Translations under genes and position numbers: made by a program | Origin: JAFAXA01 sp963777325 | GTDB lineage: Bacteria > Pseudomonadota > Alphaproteobacteria > Acetobacterales > Acetobacteraceae | Length of the DNA: 64,000 bases | Assembly: GCA_963777325.1 (NCBI GenBank) | Contig: CAVZQE010000022.1 | Location: 62,001-126,000 of the forward strand | Direction: 5' to 3' | The notes under the pieces: model-generated | The model's database searches: none | Seen by the model: the letters and a program-made list of their open reading frames with translations, nothing else | What the model was told of the DNA's origin: nothing | Shown: piece after piece, positions 56,895-64,000 of the stretch | Numbering within the stretch: position 1 is the first letter of the stretch | Layout: every line of letters starts with the position of its first letter

Positions 56895-58157
56895 CTAGGT
56901 CGCGCCGCGCGCCTCGCCCGGGCCGCCGGTGGGGACCGCCTTTCCGGCTCGCCAGAAGGCGAGGGGCCGCAGGTAGAGCAGCGCGAACAGTCCGAACGCG
57001 CTGCTCCAGGCCCCGCCCGCGAGCGACAACAACAGCATTTCGTGCGACTCGCCCAACGGCGCGAGCAGCCGGGCGACGGCGGCGAGCGTGACCAGGGCGT
57101 AGATCGCCGTCGTTCCCGGACCGGCCGTGAGCGGGCGGCCGGTATGCCCGAGCGTCGCGCGCGTCATCACGGCCAGAGTCATGGTGCCGACGGCGCCCAC
57201 GGTGAGCGCGTGCAGCGCCGCGCTTTGCGGCAAGACCGGCACGAACGCTGTCATGCCGAGGAGTAGGAGCCCGATCCCAAGCCATGCATAGCCGAGATGA
57301 AGAATCCACAGCAGCGGCTCCCGGAGCGTCGCGAGGCCCCGCCATCGAGCGACCCGCACGCATTGACCGAGGCCCGCCACCAGGCAGAGTCCGTCTGTGA
57401 CGGAGGCCTCGGGCGCGATTGTCCACGCGATCAGCGCGGCCGCCGCCGCCGCGAGCACGGCGCTGTCCAGCGGGTTGAACGCGGCCGGTGTCCTCACCCC
57501 GGGATGCTGCTTCACCAGCCAGTTGCGGGTGAAGCTCGGAATGATGCGGCCGCCGACCAGGCTGATGAGCATGAGCAGCGTCGCGATGCCGAGCCGGTTA
57601 CCCGTGTCCGCCGTCGCGGCCCAGCCGAGCGCTTGCGCATGGACCAAGGCGTTGCCGGTGAGCAAGGACAGCAGCGCCGCGACCATCGGCAGATTGCGCC
57701 AGTTGCGGCCGGCGGCGATCTCCCGCGCCACGACGGCGACAAAGACCGTTGGGAAGGCGAGATCGCAGACGGTCGCCGCCGCGGGGCCGATGCTGGCGCC
57801 GAAGAAGGTCGCCGCCCGCCCCACGGCCCACAGCAGCACGAGCGCGGCAAGCGGCCCGCCTTGCAGCGGCAAGCGCCCGGTCCAGTTGGGGATCGCCGTC
57901 AGCAGGAAGCCGGCGACGGTCGCCGCGCCGAAGCCGAACACCATCTCGTGGACGTGCCAAACAGCGGGCGGCATCGCGGCCGGCAGCGCCCCATCGCCCG
58001 CGAACGCCGCGATCCAGAGCGGGATCGCGACCGCAGCCCAGAGCGCCGAAGCCAGGAAGAAGGGCCGGAACCCCGCGGAAAGCAAAGCGGGACCGGTCTG
58101 AGAGCGGTAACGCGGAACCGCCGCCCGCTGGCCATGTGCGCCCACGGAACCGGTCAT
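56895..58157 (-). CDS. nnrS: NnrS family protein
   Basis: A 420-residue heme- and copper-containing membrane protein found with denitrification genes and implicated in nitric oxide tolerance. About 12 hydrophobic segments are present. Family signatures are GFRPFFLASALWAAVAIPLW, WHVHEMVFGFGAATVAGFLL, AIPNWTGRLPL and GRIIPSFTRNWL, with GAVGTMTLAVMTRATLGHTG near the end. The ATG at 58157 overlaps the nirK stop (ATGA), so it is co-translated with nirK. It ends 162 bp before narG, a gap that holds the palindromic box. Confidence 0.93.
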   Translation of the reverse strand: MTGSVGAHGQRAAVPRYRSQTGPALLSAGFRPFFLASALWAAVAIPLWIAAFAGDGALPAAMPPAVWHVHEMVFGFGAATVAGFLLTAIPNWTGRLPLQGGPLAALVLLWAVGRAATFFGASIGPAAATVCDLAFPTVFVAVVAREIAAGRNWRNLPMVAALLSLLTGNALVHAQALGWAATADTGNRLGIATLLMLISLVGGRIIPSFTRNWLVKQHPGVRTPAAFNPLDSAVLAAAAAALIAWTIAPEASVTDGLCLVAGLGQCVRVARWRGLATLREPLLWILHLGYAWLGIGLLLLGMTAFVPVLPQSAALHALTVGAVGTMTLAVMTRATLGHTGRPLTAGPGTTAIYALVTLAAVARLLAPLGESHEMLLLSLAGGAWSSAFGLFALLYLRPLAFWRAGKAVPTGGPGEARGAT

Positions 58158-59624
58158 TTGCCCGCTTCCGACGCCCCGGGGCTGGCACTGGCCCGGGTCG
58201 CGGCCGGGCTCTGGGCGGAACTCGAGTCCGGCCCGGCATGGAAGATCGCGGGGACCGGCGGGCCGTCCACGATGAGCGCGCCGACCAGGCCGTGCTCCAT
58301 GCGGGTCAGCGCGTGATCGACCAATACGAAGCGCCCCGGCACCGGCACCGAGAGATCGACCACGGCCGCCCCGCCCGGCGGCACGCTCACGGTCTGCACC
58401 CCGGTCGCGGGCGGGCTGGTCAGGCTTCCGCCCGCGAATGCCCGGTCGAAGATCGTGCCGATGACGTGAAACGACGAGGTGTAGTTCGGCCCGCCGACGC
58501 CGAAGAAGATCCGCACCGTCTCGCCCTCGTGGGCGCGCAACGGATGCTCGTCCGTGAGCGCGCCGACCGCGCCGTTGAAGGTGAAGTATTCCGGCCGCTC
58601 TTCCATCAGCTTCTCGTAGCTGAACTCCTGCAGTCCCGCCTGGCCGAAGGGCTGGGCGGTGTAGAGCTCGCCCTGCATCACGTAGAACTCGCGATCCACC
58701 TTCGGCAGCCCGCCCACCGGCTCCACCAGGATCAGGCCATACATGCCGTTGGAGATGTGGTTGGAGACCATCGGCGTCGCGCAGTGATAGACGAAGAGGC
58801 CGGGGACCAGCGCCTTGAACGTGAACGACTTCGTCTCGCCCGGGGCGGCTTCGGTCAGCACCGCGCCGCCGCCTGGGCCGCTGACCGCGTGCAGGTCGAT
58901 ATTGTGCAGCATCAGGCTGTCCGGGGCGTTCTTGAGGCTGAGCACCACGGTGTCGCCCACGCGCACGCGCAGCATCGGGCCGGGCACCTTGCCGTCGAAG
59001 GTCCAGAAATCGTAGGTCGCGCCAGCGGCGAGCCGGCCGAACTCGCTCGACCGCTTCCAGATCGTAGCGAACGGTGATCGGGCCGCGCTCGGCGATGGGC
59101 GGCGGCAGGTCGGAGGGATCGCGGGAAATGCTGGCAACGGCTCCGGCGCCTTCTTTCGGTGGCGTCGGCTCGACCTTGACCATGCCCTGCATGCCGGCCT
59201 CGCGGTGGCCGGGAAGCGTGCAGAAATAGGTGATGCTGCCGATGTTCGTCGCGTGAAAGACGAGGGTGCTGCTGGCCCCCAGCCCGACGACGCGCTGCGA
59301 GGCGGCACGCACCTCCGGCAACGCAATGTCGTGCTCGGCGCCTTCGCCATTGATCAGCGTGATCTGCACGCGATCGCCCTCATGCACGACCAGGGTCGGG
59401 TTGACCTGCCGGTCGATCGCGCCGCCCTTGCCGATGAACACCATCTTGCCGTCGGCGATGCCGGTGCGCAGCGTGAAGCTCACATTCGGCATCGCCCGCG
59501 ACATCGAAGGGCTCGACGGCGGAATGTTCTCGCCCTGTGTCTCGGCGGCGGAGCCGGCCGGCGGAAACACGAGCGCGAGCATCGCGCCGGCGCACGCGCC
59601 AAGCAAGAAACGAGTCAGTCGCAT
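58154..59624 (-). pseudogene. nirK: Copper nitrite reductase with N-terminal cupredoxin domain, frameshifted
   Basis: NirK reduces nitrite to NO in the periplasm. A signal peptide (ATG at 59624) is followed by an extra cupredoxin domain (~50-155), whose type-1 Cu ligands lie in AEHDIALPE and YFCTLPGHREAGM. Near 59041-59048 one surplus base moves the frame. The two core domains continue with MLHNIDLHAVSGPGGG (type-2 His and catalytic Asp), FVYHCATPMVSNHISNGMYG (type-1 Cys, His and Met), TSSFHVIGTIFD (catalytic His) and LVDHALTRMEHG. Corrected length is about 489 residues, a three-domain NirK. As written, only the extra domain is made. It is divergent from norB. Confidence 0.9.
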
Positions 59625-59697
59625 GTCGGCCTCGTCGGTTGCGGGCGCCCGATGCGCACCATCACGACAAAATTATGGTTCGGCCCGGCCCCGGACG

Positions 59698-59711
59698 TTG
59701 CTCCAGCGCAA
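59698..59711. promoter_or_regulatory. Putative Crp/Fnr box in the nirK/norB gap
   Basis: TTGCT-CCAG-CGCAA differs by one base from the perfect palindrome before narG. Its centre is 90 bp from the norB ATG and 80 bp from the nirK ATG, so it could serve both divergent promoters. Confidence 0.5.
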
Positions 59712-59794
59712 AGCGGGGCCGGGCGGCCACGGCTAGGCCTGCCAGGGTATGCTCCCGTCACTGGATGGGAGTCCGCCGCCGGGGAGCGCCGACA

Positions 59795-62188
59795 ATGTCC
59801 ATGACCGCCGAGGCTCATCATCCGCAAACGGAGGATCCGGTCAGCAACGTCCTGAAATGGACCTTGCTCCTGGTCGCCATCCTGACTTTCGCGCTGCTCG
59901 GCTGGGCGACCGTCGCCACCTACCGGACGGCGCCGCCGCTGCCGGACCGCCTGGTCACGTCCAGCGGCACGGTGCTCATGACGGGCGACGACATCGTGCT
60001 GGGCAAGGCTGGCTTCCAGAAGGCCGACCTGATGGACTATGGCAGCCTGTACGGAATGGGCTCCTACTACGGCGAGGACTACACGGCCTCGACCCTCGTC
60101 CGCCTCGCGACCGAGACGCGCAACGCGATCGCCGAGACCCGGTACGGCAAGCCGTTCGCCGCGCTCGCGCCCGACGAGCAGGCCGCGGCCACGGCGACGA
60201 TGCGGGCCGAGTTGCAGGGCATCGATTTGAGCAAGACGGATGTCGTCGTGCCGGATGCGCTCGCGAGCGCGATCGAGACCGTCCGTCACGGGTCGGCGAT
60301 CGCGCTGAACAAGGTCGATCCCGCCAACGGCTGGACCCCAGCCTACAGCCTAAACCCACGGGAAGCGCTGGGCACGGCGAACTTCATCGTCTACGCCGCG
60401 CTCACCACGGTCGCGCGGCGGCCCGGCCTTGACTGGTCGTGGACCGAAAACTGGCCCTATGAGCCGCTGGTGGGCAACGGGCCGACCACGAATACCTTTT
60501 ATTGGACCTGGATCAGCTTCTGCTTCACGTTTTTCGCGTTCGGCGCTGTGCTGTTCATCTACGAAGTGTTTCTGAACCATCCCGACGACGCGCCGATGGA
60601 CCCGGTGCTCGCGAAGTTCCATTCCTTAACGCCGAGCCAGCGCAAGGTCGGCAAGTATTTTCTCGTGGTCGCCGCGCTGCTGCTGGTGCAGATCGGCGCC
60701 GGCACGATCATGGCGCACTCCTACTACGACCGGACAAGTTTCTACGGCTATGACATCAACGCGCTGCTGCCCTTCAACTTCCTCCGCGACGTGCACATCC
60801 AGGCACCGATCGTCTGGATCGGCCTCGCCTGGATCGGCGCCGCGCTGTTCCTCGCGCCCGCGATCGCCGGCGGACAGGAGGCGCGGGGACAGGGCCTGCT
60901 GGTCGATGTCCTCTTCTGGGTGACGCTCGTGGTCGTCGCCGGCGCGCTCATCGGCAACTATCTCGGCATTATGGGCTATATCGACCGGGGCTGGTTCTGG
61001 TTCGGCAATCAGGGCCTCTCGTACATCCAGCTCGGCCGGTTCTGGCAGATCGGGTTTTTCCTCGGGCTCACCTTCTGGAGCGTGCTGGTGATGCGCGCGC
61101 TCTGGCCGAACGGGACCGTGCTGCGGCAGGCGACGCGCCAGTTCTGGACGGGGCGCATCCGTCTCGAGCATCTGATCTGGGCCGCCACCGTCAACATCGC
61201 CGCGCTCTACGTGTTCGGCATGATCCCGCTGACCGGGATCGAAAAATCCTTTACGATCACGGATTTCTGGCGCTGGTGGGTGGTCCATCTCTGGGTCGAG
61301 CAGTCGTTCGAGTTCTTCGCCGCCGCCATGAGCGCCTACCTGCTGATGGCGGTCGGGCTGGTGTCCCGCAAGCTCGCCGAGCGGGCGGTGTATTTCGAGC
61401 TGATCCTGATCTTCCTCGGCGGCGTGCTCGGCACCGGCCACCACCTCTATTGGGCCGGCGGTCCCAGCATGTGGGTGCCGCTGGGCAGCATGTTCTCCTT
61501 CATCGAGGTGCTGCCTCTGGTGCTGCTGATCCTGGAAGCGATCGGTCAGTATCGGCTGATCAAGGCGCATCAGGATTTCCACTACAATCTCGCCTATGTC
61601 TATGTCATCGGTGCCGCGTTCTGGAACTTCGTCGGCGCCGGCGTGTTCGGCGGCGGCACGCTGAACGCGCCGCTGGTCAACTACTACGAGCACGGAACAT
61701 TCCTCACGCTCAACCACGCCCACACGGCGCTGTTCGGCGCCTTCGGCCTGCTGGCGATCGGGCTGGTCTATTTCTGCCTGCGCTACGCGCTGGCGGGCCG
61801 AGCGCCATTCAAGGAAGGCCTGGGGCTATGGGCCTTCTGGCTCTACAATGGCGGGTTGGTGCTCTGGATTCTGCTGAACTTCTTCCCGATCGGCTGGCCG
61901 CAGCTGAACGCCGTGTTCGAGCACGGTCTGGCCTATGCCCGGAGTGGCGAGTTCTACAAGGACACCGTCCTGTGGCAGTGGATGCGCTTCCCCGGAGACG
62001 TGGTGTTCGCGCTCGGCGCGCTGCTGATGGCGGTGGACTTCATTATCAAGGTTCGCCCGCTGTTTCCGTCTGCCGCCGGACGCAGGCAGGGAGGCCGTCC
62101 AGCGGACCCGCTCCCAAAGCCGAGCCGGGGCAGCGCCGGGGCGGGCGCGGCGAGGGTGATTGTGCAGTCATCCCCGCGCGAGGGGTGA
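59795..62188 (+). CDS. norB: Quinol-dependent nitric oxide reductase (qNor)
   Basis: A 797-residue inner-membrane enzyme that reduces NO to N2O with electrons from quinol; the fused N-terminal extension replaces NorC. The first helix (WTLLLVAILTFALLGWATVA) leads into a ~190-residue periplasmic domain without a CxxCH motif, as expected for qNor. The catalytic core has the heme and FeB ligands in WVVHLWVEQSFEFFA, GTGHHLYWAG and TLNHAHTALFGAFG. The ATG at 59795 follows GGGGAGCG. It is divergent from nirK with a shared regulatory palindrome. The C-terminal ~35 residues are a basic, low-complexity tail. Confidence 0.96.
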   Translation: MSMTAEAHHPQTEDPVSNVLKWTLLLVAILTFALLGWATVATYRTAPPLPDRLVTSSGTVLMTGDDIVLGKAGFQKADLMDYGSLYGMGSYYGEDYTASTLVRLATETRNAIAETRYGKPFAALAPDEQAAATATMRAELQGIDLSKTDVVVPDALASAIETVRHGSAIALNKVDPANGWTPAYSLNPREALGTANFIVYAALTTVARRPGLDWSWTENWPYEPLVGNGPTTNTFYWTWISFCFTFFAFGAVLFIYEVFLNHPDDAPMDPVLAKFHSLTPSQRKVGKYFLVVAALLLVQIGAGTIMAHSYYDRTSFYGYDINALLPFNFLRDVHIQAPIVWIGLAWIGAALFLAPAIAGGQEARGQGLLVDVLFWVTLVVVAGALIGNYLGIMGYIDRGWFWFGNQGLSYIQLGRFWQIGFFLGLTFWSVLVMRALWPNGTVLRQATRQFWTGRIRLEHLIWAATVNIAALYVFGMIPLTGIEKSFTITDFWRWWVVHLWVEQSFEFFAAAMSAYLLMAVGLVSRKLAERAVYFELILIFLGGVLGTGHHLYWAGGPSMWVPLGSMFSFIEVLPLVLLILEAIGQYRLIKAHQDFHYNLAYVYVIGAAFWNFVGAGVFGGGTLNAPLVNYYEHGTFLTLNHAHTALFGAFGLLAIGLVYFCLRYALAGRAPFKEGLGLWAFWLYNGGLVLWILLNFFPIGWPQLNAVFEHGLAYARSGEFYKDTVLWQWMRFPGDVVFALGALLMAVDFIIKVRPLFPSAAGRRQGGRPADPLPKPSRGSAGAGAARVIVQSSPREG

Positions 62189-62265
62189 GGGGGTCGGGCG
62201 GCGGGCGCGCTCATGCCAGCGTAGCCCGCCGCTCCGCACGCGTGCCGCGCCTCCAAACGAGCGAG

Positions 62266-62279
62266 TTGCGCAGGCGCAA
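62266..62279. promoter_or_regulatory. Putative Crp/Fnr box before the DUF1858 gene
   Basis: TTGCG-CAGG-CGCAA is a perfect inverted repeat with a 4-nt spacer, identical in both arms to the site before narG. It is centred about 80 bp upstream of the DUF1858 start at 62353. Confidence 0.6.
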
Positions 62280-62352
62280 CGTCCCATCCTCGCGGTTCGC
62301 GGCAGAGTGCTTCCGGTGCTCGCGGCTGAGCAGGTGAGGGGAGCAGAGGGCG

Positions 62353-62586
62353 ATGGAGGCGACCTGCATGACGGCCGGTCTGTCCGTCGAGGATGTCATG
62401 CAGGCCTGGCCCGCGACGATACGAGTCTTTCTGCGGCGGCGCATGGCCTGCATCGGCTGCGAGATCGCGCCGTTTCATTCGATCGCCGAAGCCGCGCGCG
62501 TCTACGGCATGGCACCGGACGCCTTGCTGAGCGAGCTTCGCGACATCATTCCTCGCCGGCAATTCGCAGCAAGGCGTGCGGATTGA
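62353..62586 (+). CDS. DUF1858 domain-containing protein
   Basis: A 77-residue protein with the DUF1858 plan: SVEDVMQAWPATIRVFLRRR, then MACIGCEIAPFHSIAEAARV with the CxxC pair, and a C-terminal helix. The family is related to the domain found beside hybrid-cluster and ScdA/RIC-type proteins, and small members recur in denitrification clusters. The CxxC suggests metal or redox chemistry, but the role is unknown. The ATG at 62353 follows AGAGGG. The last 41 bp overlap the convergent Crp/Fnr gene. A palindromic box upstream puts it in the same candidate regulon. Confidence 0.88.
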   Translation: MEATCMTAGLSVEDVMQAWPATIRVFLRRRMACIGCEIAPFHSIAEAARVYGMAPDALLSELRDIIPRRQFAARRAD

Positions 62587-63239
62587 GGATCACGATGCGC
62601 CGGCGTCCCCCGGCGAGCAGGCCCGCCTGCTCCCAGGCGCTGAGCGTGCGGCTCACGGTGTAGAGCGTCGTGCTGGTCATCTCCGCGATGTCGCGGCGGG
62701 TGATCGGGAATTCGATCTGCACGCCGCCCTCCGTCTTCAATCCGGACTGGCGCGCCAGCCGCAGGAGCGCGCGCGCGACCCGCTGCTCGACCCGAGCGGA
62801 CGAGACCTCGCGCAGCCGCGCGAAGGCGTCCTGCAAATGGCCGCCGATCGTGTGCAGCGCCGTCGCGGCGAACGCCGGATGGCGGCTGACCAGCTTCTCC
62901 CAGGCACTCATGGGCCATGCCAGGAGCGTGCTGTCGATCACCGCCACCGCCGTGCCGGGGTATTCGCTCCGCCCCATGGCGGCGGCGAACCCGAAGAGCT
63001 GGCCGGGCGCGATCATATGCGCGATGATCTGCTGCCCGTCCGCGAGAAGCTGCACAATCTTCAGCCGCCCCTCGATCAGCAGGAAGAAGCGGAGCGCGGG
63101 CGCTCCCTGCACGAAGGCGTGGCCGCCCTCGGAGAGCTTGCGCAGCCTGGCGCCCGCGAGGATTTCCTGGACTTCCGGTTCCTGTTGTCCCCGGAAGAGA
63201 TCCGAGATCCTGAACCAGTGAGTAGAACGGCGATCCCAT
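62546..63239 (-). pseudogene. Crp/Fnr family regulator (NnrR/Dnr-like), frameshifted near the N-terminus
   Basis: A cyclic-nucleotide-binding-fold regulator of about 230 residues when corrected. The ATG at 63239 gives MGSPFYSLV; one surplus base near 63211 then shifts frame. The next frame continues with RISDLFRGQQEPEVQEILAG through the beta-roll FFLLIEGRLKIVQLLADGQQ and APGQLFGFAAAM. The C-terminal helix-turn-helix is PITRRDIAEMTSTTLYTVSR. No N-terminal or central FNR-type Cys cluster is visible, so it is probably not an oxygen-sensing FNR; a Dnr/NnrR NO-sensor role fits the location. As written, only a GTG at 63112 could start the main frame, and that would lose about 40 residues. Confidence 0.82.
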
Positions 63240-63363
63240 GTCTTGCCCCGGCCAGCGCTCGCCCGTACCGCGGAGCGACGGGCGGTGACGTGCGCAGGTC
63301 ACCACCCTCCAGTCGGATCGCCGCGCGCCGCTCCCCAGTGCCTCCGAGCGGTCGGGCCGCGCG

Positions 63364-63735
63364 CTACTTCAGGGTCGCCAGGTAGGCGATCAACACCTTG
63401 CGGTCCTCGTCCTTCTTGACTTCCGCGAAGGTCATCTTGTTGCCGGGAATCGTCGCCTTGGGGTCGGCGAGATACTTGTCCAGGCTTTCCTCGTTCCAGG
63501 TCAAGGCCGCCTTCTTCATCGCCTCGGAGTAGTTGAACCCCGGCGCCGTTCCCGAAACCCGGCCGACCACCCCGAACAACGTAGGGCCGATCCGGTTCTT
63601 GCCCGGCTCGACGGTGTGGCAGACGGCGCAGGTGCGCTTGAATTCCGCCTCTCCCGGCGGCGCCCCTTGGGCCAGGGCGTTGCCCGCCCAGAGGGCGGCC
63701 ACCGCAGCGGCGACGATTGGCGACGTGATCCTCAC
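63364..63735 (-). CDS. Class I cytochrome c
   Basis: A 123-residue periplasmic c-type cytochrome. The GTG at 63735 starts a signal peptide (RITSPIVAAAVAALWAGNALA). The mature protein has the heme site CAVCH, GKNRIGPTLFGVVGR, the Trp in LTWNEESLDKYL, and a Met ligand in PGNKMTFAEVKKDEDR, which is the cytochrome c2/c550 layout. It could deliver electrons to NirK. A TTGAC-N4-CGCAA box is centred about 106 bp upstream. The inverted repeat GGTGAC-N8-GTCACC at 63284-63303 lies between it and the Crp/Fnr gene and may be a terminator or an operator. Confidence 0.92.
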   Translation of the reverse strand: MRITSPIVAAAVAALWAGNALAQGAPPGEAEFKRTCAVCHTVEPGKNRIGPTLFGVVGRVSGTAPGFNYSEAMKKAALTWNEESLDKYLADPKATIPGNKMTFAEVKKDEDRKVLIAYLATLK

Positions 63736-63834
63736 TGTTGCTCTTCCTTCCGGCTGTGACGCTTCTCGCCTCCGGCACCGGGCGGCGGTCGGAAACGGGC
63801 CCGGGGAAGATGCTACGGGAATACCGCATGCTGT

Positions 63835-63848
63835 TTGACGGGGCGCAA
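63835..63848. promoter_or_regulatory. Putative Crp/Fnr box before the cytochrome c gene
   Basis: TTGAC-GGGG-CGCAA keeps the CGCAA arm of the narG-type site, with a more FNR-like TTGAC left arm. It is centred about 106 bp upstream of the cytochrome c start at 63735. Confidence 0.45.
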
Positions 63849-63908
63849 ACACGAGTCTCCAGCAGAGCGCGAACTTCGCACATCGTGAGCCATCCTCCCC
63901 GCCGCTTT

Positions 63909-63923
63909 TTGATACCGGATCAA
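63909..63923. promoter_or_regulatory. FNR-like palindrome with 5-nt spacer
   Basis: TTGAT-ACCGG-ATCAA has exact FNR/Anr half-sites but a spacer of five instead of four bases. It lies about 75 bp upstream of the partial gene at 63992 and could act on that promoter if the spacing is tolerated. Confidence 0.3.
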
Positions 63924-63991
63924 GAGACCGCCCGCCCGAGACTGATAGACGGACGGCCTTCGCATTGTCCGAACCATAGAGGAGTGGCAGG

Positions 63992-64000
63992 ATGGCCGCG
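63992..64000 (+). CDS. Start of a gene running out of the window
   Basis: An ATG at 63992 has GAGGAG 7 nt upstream. Only three codons (MAA) are visible, so the product cannot be identified. Its position suggests it belongs to the denitrification island. Confidence 0.45.

Noticed and set aside
56895..59624. A 909-codon frame that would fuse the NirK N-terminus to NnrS
   Set aside because: It bridges the nirK frameshift in the wrong frame. The middle ~300 codons are nonsense, and nnrS has its own ATG overlapping the true nirK stop.

Overview
The window is a high-GC (roughly two-thirds G+C, judged by eye) bacterial chromosome segment, most likely from an alphaproteobacterium. Several signs point that way: a Suv3-type mitochondrial-like RNA helicase, a GTTC-N7-GTTC SOS box upstream of uvrA, the pyridine-nucleotide transhydrogenase alpha subunit split into two genes, a DUF815 ATPase, an NDUFAF6-like squalene/phytoene-synthase homologue, cytochrome oxidase subunit III followed by SURF1, and a REP-like palindrome of the CGTCATTGCGAGGAGCG type common in this class. 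No prophage, insertion sequence or CRISPR array was seen. I cannot name a genus.

Layout. 1-8.8 kb: partial suv3-like helicase (-), a frameshifted htpG (+) overlapping an M17 aminopeptidase, a MarR regulator, a UMF1 permease and a WecA/WbpL-like sugar-phosphate transferase (-). 8.9-15.6 kb: an alcohol dehydrogenase-SDR pair, a patatin-like lipase (-), a decayed region holding an rlmI-like remnant, a second SDR, then coxIII-SURF1 without the other cox genes. 15.7-26.3 kb: an M20 amidohydrolase, a TRIC channel and pntA1-pntA2-pntB (-), the pqiABC inter-membrane lipid transport operon (-), siroheme synthase cysG (+) and a broken TrpD2-like remnant. 26.3-36.5 kb: a ClC channel divergent from a MarR regulator with a palindromic operator between them, dodecin, an acyl-CoA synthetase, a frameshifted membrane-anchored TPR protein, a DUF815 ATPase, yajC, a REP-like palindrome, sodB and the NDUFAF6-like protein. 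36.8-47.3 kb: housekeeping genes uvrA/ssb, a secreted GH3 glycosidase, gyrA-coaD-cyclophilin and tRNA-Lys(UUU).

47.3-64 kb is a denitrification island: narGHJI, an exported PTP-fold protein lacking its catalytic residues, a PpiC foldase and narK (one minus-strand operon), then nnrS and nirK (-), divergent quinol-dependent norB (+), a DUF1858 protein (+), a Crp/Fnr regulator (-) and a cytochrome c (-). Together they would carry nitrate to nitrite, NO and N2O; nosZ is not in the window. I found four related 14-bp palindromes, TTG(C/A)N-N4-CGCAA, each 80-106 bp upstream of the start codon: before narG, in the nirK/norB gap, before the DUF1858 gene and before the cytochrome c gene. This suggests one regulon, plausibly run by the resident Crp/Fnr protein.

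Oddity: seven otherwise well-conserved genes carry single-base frameshifts (htpG, the TPR gene, narJ, narI twice, the PTP-fold gene, nirK and the Crp/Fnr gene). The flanking protein sequence stays conserved on both sides. Either the assembly has scattered 1-bp errors or the denitrification island is in very early decay; the sequence alone cannot decide.
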